Positions 10,310 to 20,911 of a stretch of 64,000 nt of DNA are shown in pieces; the first letter of the stretch is position 1; every line of letters starts with the position of its first letter. The DNA is from Metaphire vulgaris. Its lineage: Eukaryota > Annelida > Clitellata > Crassiclitellata > Megascolecidae. Under the pieces are notes generated by a model, which saw nothing but the letters and a program-made list of their open reading frames with translations, was not told the DNA's origin and did no database searches. Made by a program: the position numbers and the translations under genes. Location of the stretch: positions 8,500,006 through 8,564,005 of the forward strand of contig CM030840.1 in NCBI GenBank assembly GCA_018105865.1, given 5' to 3'.

Positions 10310-11760
10310 TGAGGACGGAGGCTGACACGTTTGCGCCATACATTACAAAGCTGTTTAACAATTCTCTGTCATCAGGGACTGTTCCTCGAGCATTTAAGTC
10401 AGCGTACATAACACCTATACTGAAGAAACCTGAACTTGACACATCAGATGTTAGTTCTTACCGGCCTATATCCAATCTTCCAACATTGAGCAAGCTACTT
10501 GAACGCATGGTAGCTGTGCAACTTGTTGACTATCTGAATGCCAAAAACTTGCTGCCAAACTTACAGTCAGCATATCACAAAAACCATTCCACTGAGACTG
10601 CATTAGCCAAAGTTCTAGGCGACATTCTTCAAGCACTGGATACTGGTAATTTAGCACTGCTGACACTCCTGGATTTATCAGCTACGTTCGATACAGTAGA
10701 TCATGAAATTCTACTAAGGCGTCTGGAGACGTCATATGGGCTGGGTGGAGTAGTTCTCAGCTGGTTTCGCTCATACTTGAGCGAACGTACGCAATTCATC
10801 CATTGTGCAACATCTTCCTCCACTCCAAGAGAGGTGCGTTATGCTGTTCCTCAAGGCTCAGTTCTGGGACCGATCCTCTTCCTCCTGTAAACGGCGGACT
10901 TACAGCGACTTATTGAATGGCATGGTCTGTCGCCCATTTGTATGCGGACGACACACAGGTGTATGGTGTCTGCAAGCCAGATGATACGGATCTTCTAACT
11001 AATCAGATGAGTTGCTGCATCAGTGAGATAGCTGATTGGACTAAACTGAATCATCTGCAACTTAATGTCAATAAAACGGAGATACTATGGTGCTCGACCA
11101 CACGTCGTCAATATCAGATCCCACCCACCACCATTCATGTTGGTTCGAAAGACATTGCTAGAGATGCTTGTGTCCGTAACCTCGGTGTGTACATCGATTT
11201 TAACATCTCCATGACAACACATGTTCAGAAAACGGCATCCTGCTGCTTCTCAATCCTGAGAAGAATTCGAAGCATTCAGAACTCAATTCCACCTTCTGTT
11301 GTAAAGAGTTTAGTGGTGTCTCTGGTTATGCCATGCCGGGACTATTGTAATGTGCTCTTGGCTGGGCTACCAAGGCAACTTACTGACAGACTTCAGGCTG
11401 TCCTCAATACAGCAGCACATCTTGTCCATCAAGCCAGAAGATCAGATCACGTGACACAGCTTCTTTATGAACTTCACTGGCTTCGTCTTCCACAGCGGAT
11501 TGAATACAAATTGGCGATCCTTGCTTATCGGTGTCTTCATGGTCTGGCGCCATCGTATCTGTTGGCTGGTTTCTGCAAGACTTACTGACATCAACTCTCG
11601 TAAACGATTGCGATCTGCGTCCAGTCTTACTCTCGTTCAAACGAGAACTTAAAACTGCTCTCTTTGTTCGTAGTTATCCAGAACATTGATAGTTGTAGGA
11701 TATACTGTTATCTAGATTTAGTTGTAAGGTGTCCTAGTAGTACTTGTATGATATGCCACC
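10310..11760 (+). pseudogene. L2/CR1-like reverse transcriptase, frameshifted
   Basis: From 10334 one frame reads FKSAYITPILKKPELDTSD, YRPISNLPTLSKLLERM, QSAYHKNHSTETALAKV, motif A LTLLDLSATFDTVDHEIL and VPQGSVLGPILFLL, ending in a stop at 10890. The next frame (10917-11588) gives motif C LYADDTQVYGV and NVNKTEILWCST. It continues with LVMPCRDYCNVLLAGLP and DHVTQLLYELHWLRLP. After 11588 a third frame gives FKRELKTALFVRSYPEH. The catalytic Asp residues are present, but there are at least two frameshifts and a small C-terminal deletion. The endonuclease half is absent. Confidence 0.8.
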
Positions 11761-11799
11761 ATAATCAGTTAATGATTATTAATATTACTAGGTGTTTAC

Positions 11800-12690
11800 A
11801 CGTCAAAAATGACGGGGGAGATTGGCTGTTTTACCACCCGATTTTGCGCAAATGCAATAGCATTTTGCGCAATTAATTGTCCTTAACTCGCCGCCTTTTC
11901 CTTCAACCGAGTTAACGCCCATTCACATGAATTTTCTGAAACTTGATAGTCAAGGTAAGTGTACTGATTTGGCAGTGTTGAACGACATGCAGTGCTTGAT
12001 TCTCTTGTTTGCTGTGCTGCTTTTGCACGTCGAGCAACAGCCTGCTACTCATTCTCACTTGATTGTTGCAAATCTCGTGAATGCTGGACTTTTTTTGTTT
12101 TGTACGGAGGGTTAGAAAGAGGAATAAAAAAGCTAAACAATGGTGCAAACCTCACCTGCTTAGCTCTTATATAGCCTGAGATATAGCAAATTCAAAAAAT
12201 TTTGGAAACTTTCTCAGAATTCAAAACTTTCGCGAAATTCACCGATAATACTTATGTTCAAACATTGGCGTCATCAGGTTAGAATTGATAGACCTTTGCC
12301 AAATGTCAAACGATTTTCAAACTGTTTGGTTTATTTTGTTCCTCTGACATCCCTTTACAACTTTGCCACTGACCAAAGTGGGGTTACCACTGAAAATATT
12401 TTGCTAGGGGGCTTTTAAATTTTTTGGGAGAGGGTGATATTTTACGCCGTAAAGTGAACTCTACCCCCAAATTTTTTTGTTTTGCATGGACGGTTAGAAA
12501 GAGGAATAAACAATCTAAACAATGGTGCAAACCTCATCTTTTTAGCTCCTATATAGCCTGAGATATAGCAAATTTAAAACGCTACAGCAATCATTTCTGA
12601 AGAACGCTTTTCCAAAAATTAAATCCCCAGTACGGTGACGGCGTCTGAAAATTTAATCCCCACTTGAGGGGTTAAATTTAAAAATATAGG
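11800..12690 (+). repeat. Unclassified repeat with an internal ~380-bp tandem period
   Basis: A block containing AAACAATGGTGCAAACCTCA and TATATAGCCTGAGATATAGC occurs at about 12108-12190 and again at 12488-12574. The end near 12640 has AATCCCCACTTGAGGGG. The same repeat lies in opposite orientation at 40600-41440, again with two units. No coding sequence is recognisable. Confidence 0.7.
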
Positions 12691-12723
12691 TATTGAGGCT
12701 AGGAAGGAATAAATATATATAAA

Positions 12724-13285
12724 ACGGGGGCAGGGCATTGGGAGAGGGAAGGGAGGTTTGGGAGGAGGAAAGTGGGTTGTACGGGTTTTCGGAGCAGCGT
12801 TGTGTAGGTTTGGGAACGGGGTTTGTGGCCGTAGGTTTGGGAACGGGGTTTGGGGCCGGTGGGGCAGGGCGGAGCGGTGATGGGTTGGGGCGGGGCGATT
12901 GGGAAAGGGATGGTGAGAGGGAATGGGGGAGTTGGGAGAGGGATGGTGAGAGGGAATGGGAACGGGGGTTTGGGGCCTGTGGGGTAGGCGGGTATGAGTT
13001 GAGGCGGGGCGATTGGGAGAGGGATGGGGAGAGGAAGGGGGTTGGGAGAGAGAAGGGGAACGGGGTTTGGGGCCTGTGGGGTAGGGTGGGGCAGGTATGG
13101 GTTGGGGCCTGGGCGGGGATGTGTTGGGGCCGGGGCGATTGGGAGAGGGATGGGGAGAGGGAAGGGAATGGGAGAAGGATGGGGAGAGGGAAGGGTAACG
13201 GGGGTTTGGGGCCTGTGGGGGTAGGGCGGGTATGGGTTGGGGCCTGGGCGATTGGAAGAATGGGGTGAGGGAAGGGGGACGGGGG
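12724..13285. repeat. G-rich minisatellite
   Basis: About 560 bp of irregular repeats on a theme of TTGGGGCGGGGCGATTGGG and GAGAGGGATGGGGAGAGG. The plus strand is almost pure purine plus T, with very strong G over C skew. Both strands are open over long stretches (Pro/Ser-rich on minus, Gly/Arg-rich on plus); these are composition artefacts. Confidence 0.9.
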
Positions 13286-13480
13286 TTTAAGCTGCAATTA
13301 AGATGCTTCGTTAAACACTCCGTTGATAATACAGTTTTGATTAAACAATATTTGGTTGTCAATGACAACAGCGTCTTGCAATATCTGCCGTGTTGCCGTC
13401 GGACCGACATCGACAATTATATAATAAGATTATTATTATTAGTATTATTATTATCTGGCATCTTCGGTTAGTAGGCTCCC

Positions 13481-14795
13481 TATTACCACCTATATGCAGA
13501 TGATACTCAGATCTTTATTTCATTTGGTAAGTCTTCATCAGAATCTTCTTTGGAAACTATTTCTCAAGCATTCTCTCATATTCAGTCCTGGATGGATTCA
13601 AACAAATTGCTTTTAAACTCGGCTAAAACTGAATTTTTACTTTTAGGCACAAAGCCCCAGCTCAAAAAATTTGAATCCATAAACTCTATTAAACTTGGCG
13701 ATTCAACAATTCCTGTAAGTAGTTCTGCACGGGATCTAGGAGTAATTTTTGATTCCACACTTTCCTTCTCAACTCACACAAATAGCATTTGTAAAGTAGC
13801 TCACTACCACCTTCGTGATTTGTATCGTATTAGGAAATTTCTGAATAAACCTGCATTAATGCTTTTGGCAAATGCCTTAGTGTCCAGTCGTCTTGATGAT
13901 TGCAATTCCCTTCTTTTTGGCATTTCTAAATCAAACCTGGCTAAACTCCAACGAGTTCAAAATTCATTGGCTCGGGTAGCTTCAAAAACCCCAAAACGTG
14001 AGCACATAACCCCAGTCCGTAAGGGTCTTCACTGGTGCATAGGCCATCGCTTACTGACTGTCGGCGGCAGCTTCGTTCATGTAATCGGGTCCAATTGGTT
14101 GTACCCCCTCCATCTAAGACAGTGAAATTTGGGGAGAGGTCTTTCACCCGGGGGAATCCCCTCCTCTGGAATTCGCTGCCCGACATTGTGACTAATGCGA
14201 CTAGTCTAGAAATGTTTGCTATCAGACTAAAGACGCACTTGTTTAACATCTCATTTAAGTGCAATCTGTAAAGCGCTCTTGATCTTGGCCTGCCGTGACT
14301 ATAGCGCTATATAAGTTGGCATATTAACTAACTAACTAACTAACTGGCTTCCAATTAAAGAAAGGATAGACTTTAAAATCTGCCTTCAGGTATACAAAAC
14401 ACTTTACTACAAGGAACCCAGTTACCTTCTTTCAAAACTTTCTGTACAAGCAAACAAATACTCGATCAGATCCTCGTCTGCAATATTCTCTCCATCTCCC
14501 ATACTCGGACAGTTCTTGGTTCTCGTGCTTTCTCAGTGGCCGCCCCAAAACTCTGGAACTCATTGCCTCAGCATGTTCACATTGCAGATTCATTACAAAT
14601 TTTTAGAGCAAGATTAAAGACCCATCTTTTTGACCGGGCTTATCCACCATAGACTGTCACCCGTTTGTTCGGCTGGATACCCTGGGTTTGACCTGGATCT
14701 TTAGTGATTTGGATTTGGTGTGCCATTGGTTGATGCTCCTGTGCATTATGAAAGTGGCGCTATAGAAGTTTAAGATTAGATTAGATTAGATCCCA
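13481..14795 (+). pseudogene. L2-like reverse transcriptase C-terminal half, interrupted
   Basis: It begins at the RT motif C, YHLYADDTQIFISFG (13481), and runs in frame through WMDSNKLLLNSAKTEFLLLG, RDLGVIFDSTLSF, LVSSRLDDCNSLLFG and LARVASKTPKREHITPV, to GLHWC at 14037. The expected continuation, LPIKERIDFKICLQVYKT, appears only at about 14346, so a second fragment has landed between. The 3' end reads RPIFLTGLIHHR in a shifted frame, followed by GTGGCGCTATAGAAG and a GATTA repeat tail. The first part of the ORF is upstream of the breakpoint and absent. Confidence 0.8.
14036..14341 (+). mobile_element. L2/CR1-like 3' end inserted in another L2-like copy
   Basis: This is the C-terminal 70 or so codons of a related element: LTDCRRQLRSCNRVQLVVPP, FGERSFTRGNPLLWNSLP, ending LKTHLFNISFKCNL at 14271. 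It is followed by TAGCGCTATATAAG and a (CTAA)n tail at 14321-14343. It splits the HWLP motif of the host element. The duplication is short (ACTGG-like). Confidence 0.75.
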
Positions 14796-14807
14796 AGGTA
14801 AAAAATT

Positions 14808-15002
14808 GTTACCTGTTTCAGCTCTGCTCCATCAACCATTAAGTTGAATCTTAGTGGATTTTTGGTCTTTGTTATTACCATGATTTTTGTTTTTAGTGTG
14901 TTTATTTTCATGCCATATTCTTTTGATGTTTTATTTCATTTGTCCATCATTCTTTATAGCTCTCTTTTACTCCCTGTGAGCATTGCCTTATCATCTGCAA
15001 AT
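14808..15002 (-). pseudogene. RTE-like reverse transcriptase fragment (motif C region)
   Basis: The minus strand reads one open frame: EKFADDKAMLTGSKRELYRM, then YGMKINTLKTKIMVITKT, then VDGAELKQVTIFYLG. This is the FADD-to-'YLG' block of RTE-like RTs. Both ends are cut off and no ORF flank survives. Between it and 15330 nothing else is recognisable. Confidence 0.7.
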
Positions 15003-15330
15003 TTCTCCTGGCTCTAAATTATCACTTCCAATCCATATTTGTATTGTTTGTTTCATGTATAAATTCCTAATCAGCCGTCTGTGCCTCCAATCATTACGTA
15101 GTAATGACATATTAGCAATAAATACATTAGCATAATTACCAGAATGTACAAACTCTGTAGCTGCTAATAAAGGGTACATTTGGTAGAAATAGGTTTTCAC
15201 TATTAGATTAGGACAAAAGTTTGTACAGATTACAATATTCTCAAAAATGTGGTCCACTTTCAGCTCGCTTGTAGGTTCCTCCTGATAAAGCTGCAAGCAA
15301 TTCATTTTCCTTTTAAGACATAATAGGCTA

Positions 15331-15951
15331 CCGTATATATTCGTGATAAAGTCGAGAAATTTAAGGCCAATTCACAGGTTATATATCCTGACCTCGACTT
15401 ATACACGAGGCACTAACTGTTGGGTAAAGTTTCCATATATAGGATGTCGAAAATAATTAATTTAGCTAACTCTTTGCGTAATTAATTATTTTCAACATAC
15501 GATACGGCATCTAAATAAAAGTTGACATCAGCGATTTTAAGATTGGTAATTTATAGGCGCCACATAAATATTAATTAATTATTGGCGCTACATAAATATA
15601 AAAAAATTCAAGATTACCGGTAATTAAGATTTTTATATTGTCAAGAATGAGCGAATAGCAGGTTTAAAATTTTTTTAATTGTCAGGAATCAATCTGGGAA
15701 TGTCAAAATCGTTCAGTTTCTCGATAGTTCAAAGCTAAAACGCAGTTTTTCAATCAAAACAATGGCGCCGCTGCCGCCACATGCCCACTTCGCGTCCGCC
15801 ATTTTTCCGACTCTCACTATCACCTCAAGAGGGTTCGCCACGGTGACGTCACTTCGACTTATAGCCGGGTTAATGACTTTAGACACCTTCAAATCCCCAA
15901 AATCTAGGGGTCGACTTATACTCGGATCGACTTTATCTCGAGTATATACGG
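15331..15951 (-). mobile_element. TA-flanked MITE, 620-bp family, copy 1
   Basis: Ends CCGTATATATTCGTGATAAA and its counterpart CGAGTATATACGG are imperfect inverted repeats flanked by TA on both sides. The body is the reverse complement of copies at 18286-20064 and 52957-53571. A TA duplication suggests mobilisation by a Tc1/mariner-type transposase. The small ORFs in it are conserved only because the repeat is. Confidence 0.85.
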
Positions 15952-16190
15952 TAGTAACCAGTGCCAAAAGTCTGTGAAAAGAGGTGCAGGAGCTCTCTTG
16001 GCGCTGAGGTGTGTTAAGTATAGCAGTGGTACCTTTTGTACGTGCACCCTCGTTAAATCTAAATAATATCTAAATTTCTGTAGCGCTTTTTAAATCTTAG
16101 TTTAATAGTTTTGCAAAAAGTACACAGTGTTTTTACAATATTGGAACAAATATTGAAGAATTATGGAAAAAAATTTCATGGTCCAAAAAG

Positions 16191-16920
16191 GTGCTGAAGC
16201 TGAGCTCTGCCGCGCACCGGCTGACTTTCAGCACTGCTAGTAGCCATTCTAGCTTTCTAATGATGGTCATTTCTGGTCTAGCTGTTAAGCTATTGCAAGC
16301 TCTAGTATATGAAGCAAAAGTTGACATTAAATATTTGGTTTTCCAAATGAACTATCACAAAATGTGCTGCCGACAAGTAAATATATTTTCAGAGCATGTT
16401 GCTTCTACCATCAAAAGGAGCAGCACCGGACTGATAATGATATTGCAAAAACTGTTGCATCTTAAGTGATTCAGATACATAATAAGGCAAGTGCACCCAG
16501 GCCCATATGCAGTGGGGTGTAGGGGTGCAGCTGCACCCCCTGAAAAAATTTAAGGGGTGCAGTGCACCCGCTGGAAAGAAGATGGTATGCACCCTGTCTG
16601 CACCCCTTCCAGCTAAAATTGGCCCAAAAATTGCCAAAATTTGCAAAAAATTATCTCGCCCCCAAGAAAAGTGTGAAATGACGCTACTGCTTTTACCTGG
16701 AGAAAATCTGCACCCCCTGCTGAAAATTCGTTCCGACGGGCCTGAGTGTACCTACTGTTGCATTCGATGGCACAGTGAAAAAAGTCAAAAAGCTCACTGA
16801 GAAAAGGAACAATCTGCAAAAATATTTTGATTGCAAATTATAGATGAAGCACCTGATAAACATAATGGATGAAAAGATAAACAACAAAAAGTCAAATTTA
16901 TTTGACTTTTTTGGGGTAAA
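16191..16920 (+). pseudogene. Unrecognised degraded coding stretch split by a MITE
   Basis: Upstream of the MITE, 16302-16466 reads VDIKYLVFQMNYHKMCCRQV; downstream, 16752-16840 reads PTVAFDGTVKKVKKLTEKRN. The two are joined in sense only after removing the 247-bp MITE and allowing a stop. I do not recognise the protein; it looks like a decayed transposon ORF. Confidence 0.3.
16498..16744. mobile_element. Non-autonomous hAT, 247 bp
   Basis: Ends CAGGCCCATA and GACGGGCCTG share the inverted CAGGCCC. The flanking 8-bp duplication is AGTGCACC (16490-16497) and AGTGTACC (16745-16752). The interior carries repeated CTGCACCCC/GGGGTGCAG motifs. Confidence 0.8.
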
Positions 16921-16979
16921 AAAGTCAATATTTAAGTAATCAATAATTTGACATTTCCAGAAAGAAGATTAGTACTTAC

Positions 16980-17127
16980 CTTTGGATTATCTTTACCAGT
17001 AAATTTTGCCAAATGCTGCATAAGAACTTTTGAATTTCCATTCAGATACACCCCTCCTTCACACAACTCAGCAGTAGGAACTGTATTTCCTGATTCATCT
17101 GTGGAACACATTCGGTCAACACAATTA
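16980..17127 (-). CDS. NT5DC1: NT5DC1-like protein, exon before HAD motif IV
   Basis: The donor is CCAAAG|GTAAGT (GT at 16979-16978) and the proposed acceptor is CACATTTCAG|T (AG at 17129-17128). The 148-bp exon ends in phase 0, and its last codons GKDNPK join directly to VLFFGDS of the 7483-7129 exon; the human counterpart as I recall it reads GKPEPKVVYFGDS. It also contains YLNGNSKVLMQHLAKFTG, matching the YSQGN...L..L...TG block. The frame is open upstream to 17212, so an earlier acceptor (after CTGCAG at 17174 or TGAG at 17183) cannot be excluded. It begins with one base of a split codon, which does not match the one base left by the 36568-36480 exon. Confidence 0.8.
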
Positions 17128-17796
17128 CTGAAATGTGCCAAATCATAATTATTTGAAATACACTGCAGATACTCATTATCATTTATGTTGACATGCTAGT
17201 TGTAAAACCAATGCTATTAAAAAGGTCTCAAGTAATAAATCCAAGGACATTTTATTTTATTTAACATACACTGTAATTAGCTCAACATTTGTATAGTACC
17301 CCATCTAGACTTAATTTTAACCCTTTGACTGACAAAATTGCTTGTTTAGGACAAAATGTAATAATAGTTTTCTTCCAAATCAGTTGATTTTTAGTCAGTG
17401 TAATTGGCTGAGATCATAATCAATTCATTCTCAATTTGATTTAACTTACCAACAGAATATTTCGCTGAAATAAATAAATAACGCTTTTAAAACCGCTAAA
17501 CCTTTGGATCTAGTGTTAGGTGGCGCTATACCAGTGGTTCCCAAAGCACTGCCTGCGGGCAAATTTTTGCCCGCCAGCTCTTTCTAAGTTGCCCACGAGT
17601 CCTTTTAGTAATTTAAAAAATTTAAATAAATTATTAAATAAATAATAAGTGGAATAAAAGATAAAAGTTGCACTAATGCTCGAACTGTGTTCGGTATTTA
17701 ACTCTGTGTTTGTTATGCTCCGATATTATAAAATAGCACCAAATAAACTCGACTTAGCCACGGTCTCAGCAATGCAATTCAGTACTGAGATGCAAA

Positions 17797-18072
17797 TTCT
17801 TGGAGTTGCCTGCTTTGCCTTCAGCTAATGATATGATCTCATTCTGGCGACTATTGTCTGTCGAACAATTTGAACACTTGCGTTCGTTCGCACAAAGATA
17901 TAATTGTCGTTTTGGCTCAACTTATAGATGTGAGCAGTTACTTTCTGCGATGACAATTATCAAAAACAAGCAATGTTCTAGACTAACTGACAGTAACCTA
18001 GCTGCGCTTGTGACTTTGGGTACCACAGCTCTGTGTCCAGACGTTGAAAAATTGGCATCTAATCTTCAATAA
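17797..18072 (+). pseudogene. hAT transposase C-terminal fragment (ZBED5/GTF2IRD2-like)
   Basis: About 90 codons are open: FEHLRSFAQRYNCRFGSTYR, CEQLLSAMTIIKNKQCSRLT and ALCPDVEKLASNLQ, then a stop. The pattern YxCEQxxSxMxxIKxxxxSRLTD followed by PDIEKL is the end of the hAT dimerisation domain in GTF2IRD2/ZBED5-like transposases. The rest of the protein is missing, so this is a deletion derivative. Confidence 0.7.
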
Positions 18073-18285
18073 CTAGAAGTTAAGAACAGTTACAATTTTA
18101 AAGTTTTGTAAGCTTCTTAAAATTTAACGATTAATTAATAATAGCAGTTTTCAATACTAATTTAAAATTATCTAACAAATTTATATCTGATATTTAGATA
18201 TTACATATGATTAAGCCTCACAATTTGTCTTTATTTTATAAAAATTGTTAGACATTTAAAATTTTATAACGTGCTTGCCGGCTTA

Positions 18286-20064
18286 CCGTATATACTCGAG
18301 ATAAAGTCGATCCGAGTATAAGTCGACCCCTAGATTTTGAGGATTTGAAGGTGCCTAAAGTCATTGACCCGGCTATAAGTCGAAGTGACGTCACCGTGGC
18401 GAACCCTCTTGAGGTGATAGTGAGAGTCGGAAAAATGGCGGACGCAAAGTGGGCATGTGGCGCAGAGATGTGCGGATCGCGGATTGATCCGTCCGCGGAG
18501 CCGGGTCCGCAGGGATTTTAAGGATCCGCGGACCTTGGCGGACCCAAGTATAAAAAAAGCTGGCGGAGGCGGAGTATCCGCGGATCCTGGCAACATGCAA
18601 CATGCACACACAGACACACAAATACATACACATTGTGCATAGCTATTTGCTAGCTTTTCAAATTACACCCTGAATTTTATGACTATTGCATGGTTGTAGA
18701 TGACCAAAGTGCCAATTATCTCTTTGATCAACAGAAACGCTAAGTTAGGAGGTTTACATAAGAGATCAGAATAACTGACGGGAGACAGCTTCCGACAAGT
18801 TCAAACTTCAAAGTCCAGTCAACCCGACTCGGATTTCATCATTTTCCAAGTCATCTAATCCCCAGTCACTTAATCATCGTCACTTAACCCCCCCCGGCAC
18901 GTAGGCTAATCCCCAAGTGAATGGGTGCAACACTTAAAAACCGGTGAGTAGAAAGGATTTCAAACGTGAATTAAAGAAGATTTCAATTGAGACCAATTCA
19001 ATAGTGATAGCGACACGAATTCTCTTTCAGTGTCAATCGATTTCGTCAAAGGCCATTGAGTAAACAAAGGGGTGATTATGTCGGGGGTTTCATTTCATCT
19101 AGTGTACCAGGAGGGATAATGCGGGGGTGGAATCATGGAATGTCCTGGGGAGAATGTCCGTTCTCCTTTGAAGAGAATTTCGAGCGTCTAATTGGTTATT
19201 GAGTAACCAATCTTTTGCCTGAATTCGATGTGTACTGTTTGAGGTGTGCAGTTGTGCACTCCACACGGTATTCATATATGAACGTTTTTGAATAACTTTT
19301 ATTTTATATTTTTTAAAAATCTATGTTATGCCTTACATGTAGCGTCTCCTTTCTTACGACTATTTGTGCAATGAGTCTCGGACCTAGGTACATAATTTTA
19401 CTGCTTATTGAAATACATTAGGATAGGCCCTAGGCTTGCTGAAACCATGGGAGGGGTGTTAGTAAAAGACCGAATTTATTTACTATCTGCGGATGCGGAT
19501 CCTCCGCGGCTCCTGATGTTAGATATTCGCGCGGATGCGGATTCTCCGCGGATCTAAACCTGGCGGAGCCGGATTATCCGCGGTCCCAAAATTGTTGGAT
19601 CCGCACATCTCTGATGTGGCGGCAGCGGCGCCATTGTTTTGATTGAAAAACTGCGTTTTAGCTTTGAACTATCGAGAAACTGAACGATTTTGACATTCCC
19701 AGATTGATTCCTGACAATTAAGAAAATTTTAAACCTGCTATTCGCTCATTCTTGACAATATAAAAATCTTAATTACCGGTAATCTTGAATTTTTTTATAT
19801 TTATGTAGCGCCAATATTAATTAATATTTATGTGGCGCCTATAAATTACCAATCTTAAAATCGCTGATGTCAACTTTTATTTAGATGCCGTAGCGTATGT
19901 TGAAAATAATTAATTACGCAAAGAGTTAGCTAAATTAATTATTTTCGACATCCTATATATGGAAACTTTACCCAACAGTTAGTGCCTCGTGTATAAGTCG
20001 AGGTCAGGATATATAACCTGTGAATTGGCCTTAAATTTCTCGACTTTATCACGAATATATAGGG
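18286..20064 (+). mobile_element. TA-flanked MITE, 620-bp family, copy 2, interrupted
   Basis: It starts TA|CCGTATATACTCGAG and ends ACGAATATATAGGG|TA. After removal of the hAT at 18463-19613 and its duplication, 620 bp remain, in the opposite orientation to copy 1 and the same as copy 3. Short internal landmarks include GACGTCACCGTGGCGAACCC and a TTAATTAAT-rich right half. Confidence 0.85.
18463..19613. mobile_element. Non-autonomous hAT, 1151 bp, third nesting level
   Basis: Ends CAGAGATGTGCGGATC and GATCCGCACATCTCTG are perfect inverted repeats with a perfect 8-bp duplication ATGTGGCG (18455-18462 and 19614-19621). The subterminal regions are packed with CCGCGGATCC-like motifs. No transposase frame is present. 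Confidence 0.9.
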
Positions 20065-20239
20065 TAAGTACCGAGAATAGTAGATTTTGCCCCCGACTTG
20101 AAGAGCTTGGGAACTACTGCGCTATACCATACTTTTTCTTTGTATGTTGATCTTTTTTCTGTTTCACATTGCCCTTCTTTGGTGTCTATTAGTTTCTTAA
20201 TTAAAGTTCTTACTTACACAATTTCGTAGTATTTTATTA

Positions 20240-20578
20240 TTTATTTATTTATTTCAAGATAACTTCTATAGCGCCGTGCACTAGGCTAAGGCCTACGACA
20301 AGGGCGCTGCACACACAGTCAACCATATCCTAAACTAAAAAGGTGCGTCTTTAGCTCTCTCAGGAACAGCCCAGCTGAGTCGGCCTGTCACTGCGGTCAG
20401 CAAGGCGTTCCAGAGCAACAGGTTCCAGTGTAAGAAGGACCTGACCCCGAACTTCGAAATCTGTGGCGGAGGCGGGACGAGCAGTAGGACATGATGGCCG
20501 GAGCAAAGTGCTGACCTCCTTGCGTTCGACATTGATCTTAGGAGTAGCTCAGCCAGGTACTGTGGATAGTGCGGGTCC
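20240..20578 (-). pseudogene. L2/CR1-like retrotransposon 3' end (left part)
   Basis: On the minus strand the coding end reads PHYPQYLAELLLRS, then GVRSFLHWNLLLWNALLTAV and LSWAVPERAKDAPF. It is followed by a non-coding tail with AGCGCCCTTG, the inverted TATAGCGCC motif and a TAAA-type repeat. The Gypsy element splits it at 20578; the upstream part continues at 25259. A close relative of its tail lies at 38495-38700. Confidence 0.75.
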
Positions 20579-20684
20579 TGTATCGTGACTGTGAGCTGGG
20601 GAACCAGTCTAGCGGGACACCATCTTGGGAGCCATCTTGGGCACCACGTTCTTGATCTTATTATTAATAAAGTAATACGAAACA
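20579..20684 (+). repeat. Gypsy 5' LTR
   Basis: It is very short for an LTR. It contains GACACCATCTTGGGAGCCAT and an AATAAAG motif near its end that could serve in polyadenylation. Confidence 0.9.
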
Positions 20685-20710
20685 TGGTGGCAGCGGTGAA
20701 AACCAACTCC

Positions 20711-20907
20711 GCGGACTAGATCGAACATCGAAACCGGACTACTACATACTTCCGAGCGAACGTAGGCCAGGTCGAACACCGTTTCTCCGTGCCTCACTCG
20801 AAAGTTACTGCGGACCAGATCGAACATCGAAAGCGGACTACTACATACTTCCGAGCGAACGTAGGCCAGGTCGAATACCGTTTCTCGTGCCTCACTCGAA
20901 AGTTACT
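20711..20907 (+). repeat. Tandem ~100-bp duplication in the Gypsy leader
   Basis: A block starting GCGGACTAGATCGAACATCG (20711) repeats from 20811 with few changes (CTAG to CCAG, AACCGG to AGCGG, and one missing C late in the unit). The upstream ATG at 20789 falls inside it, which argues that the gag start is the later ATG at 20912. Confidence 0.85.
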
Positions 20908-20911
20908 AATC

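Larger units (their letters stand above)
17532..20119. mobile_element. hAT element containing two nested elements
   Basis: Ends CAGTGGTTCCCAAAG and CTTGGGAACTACTG are inverted repeats. The 8-bp duplication CGCTATAC is perfect (17524-17531 and 20120-20127). Inside are a transposase remnant (17797-18072) and a TA-flanked MITE (18286-20064), itself interrupted by another hAT. Without these it is about 0.8 kb. From 17128 to 17523 there is only AT-rich intron. Confidence 0.9.

Noticed and set aside
12619..13416. Pro/Ser-rich 200-265 aa ORFs on the minus strand
   Set aside because: Composition artefact of the G-rich minisatellite; several overlapping frames are open at once.
15713..15977. Short ORFs in the 620-bp MITE, repeated in copy 3
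   Set aside because: Both strands are open and they start in the terminal repeats; conservation reflects the repeat, not a protein.
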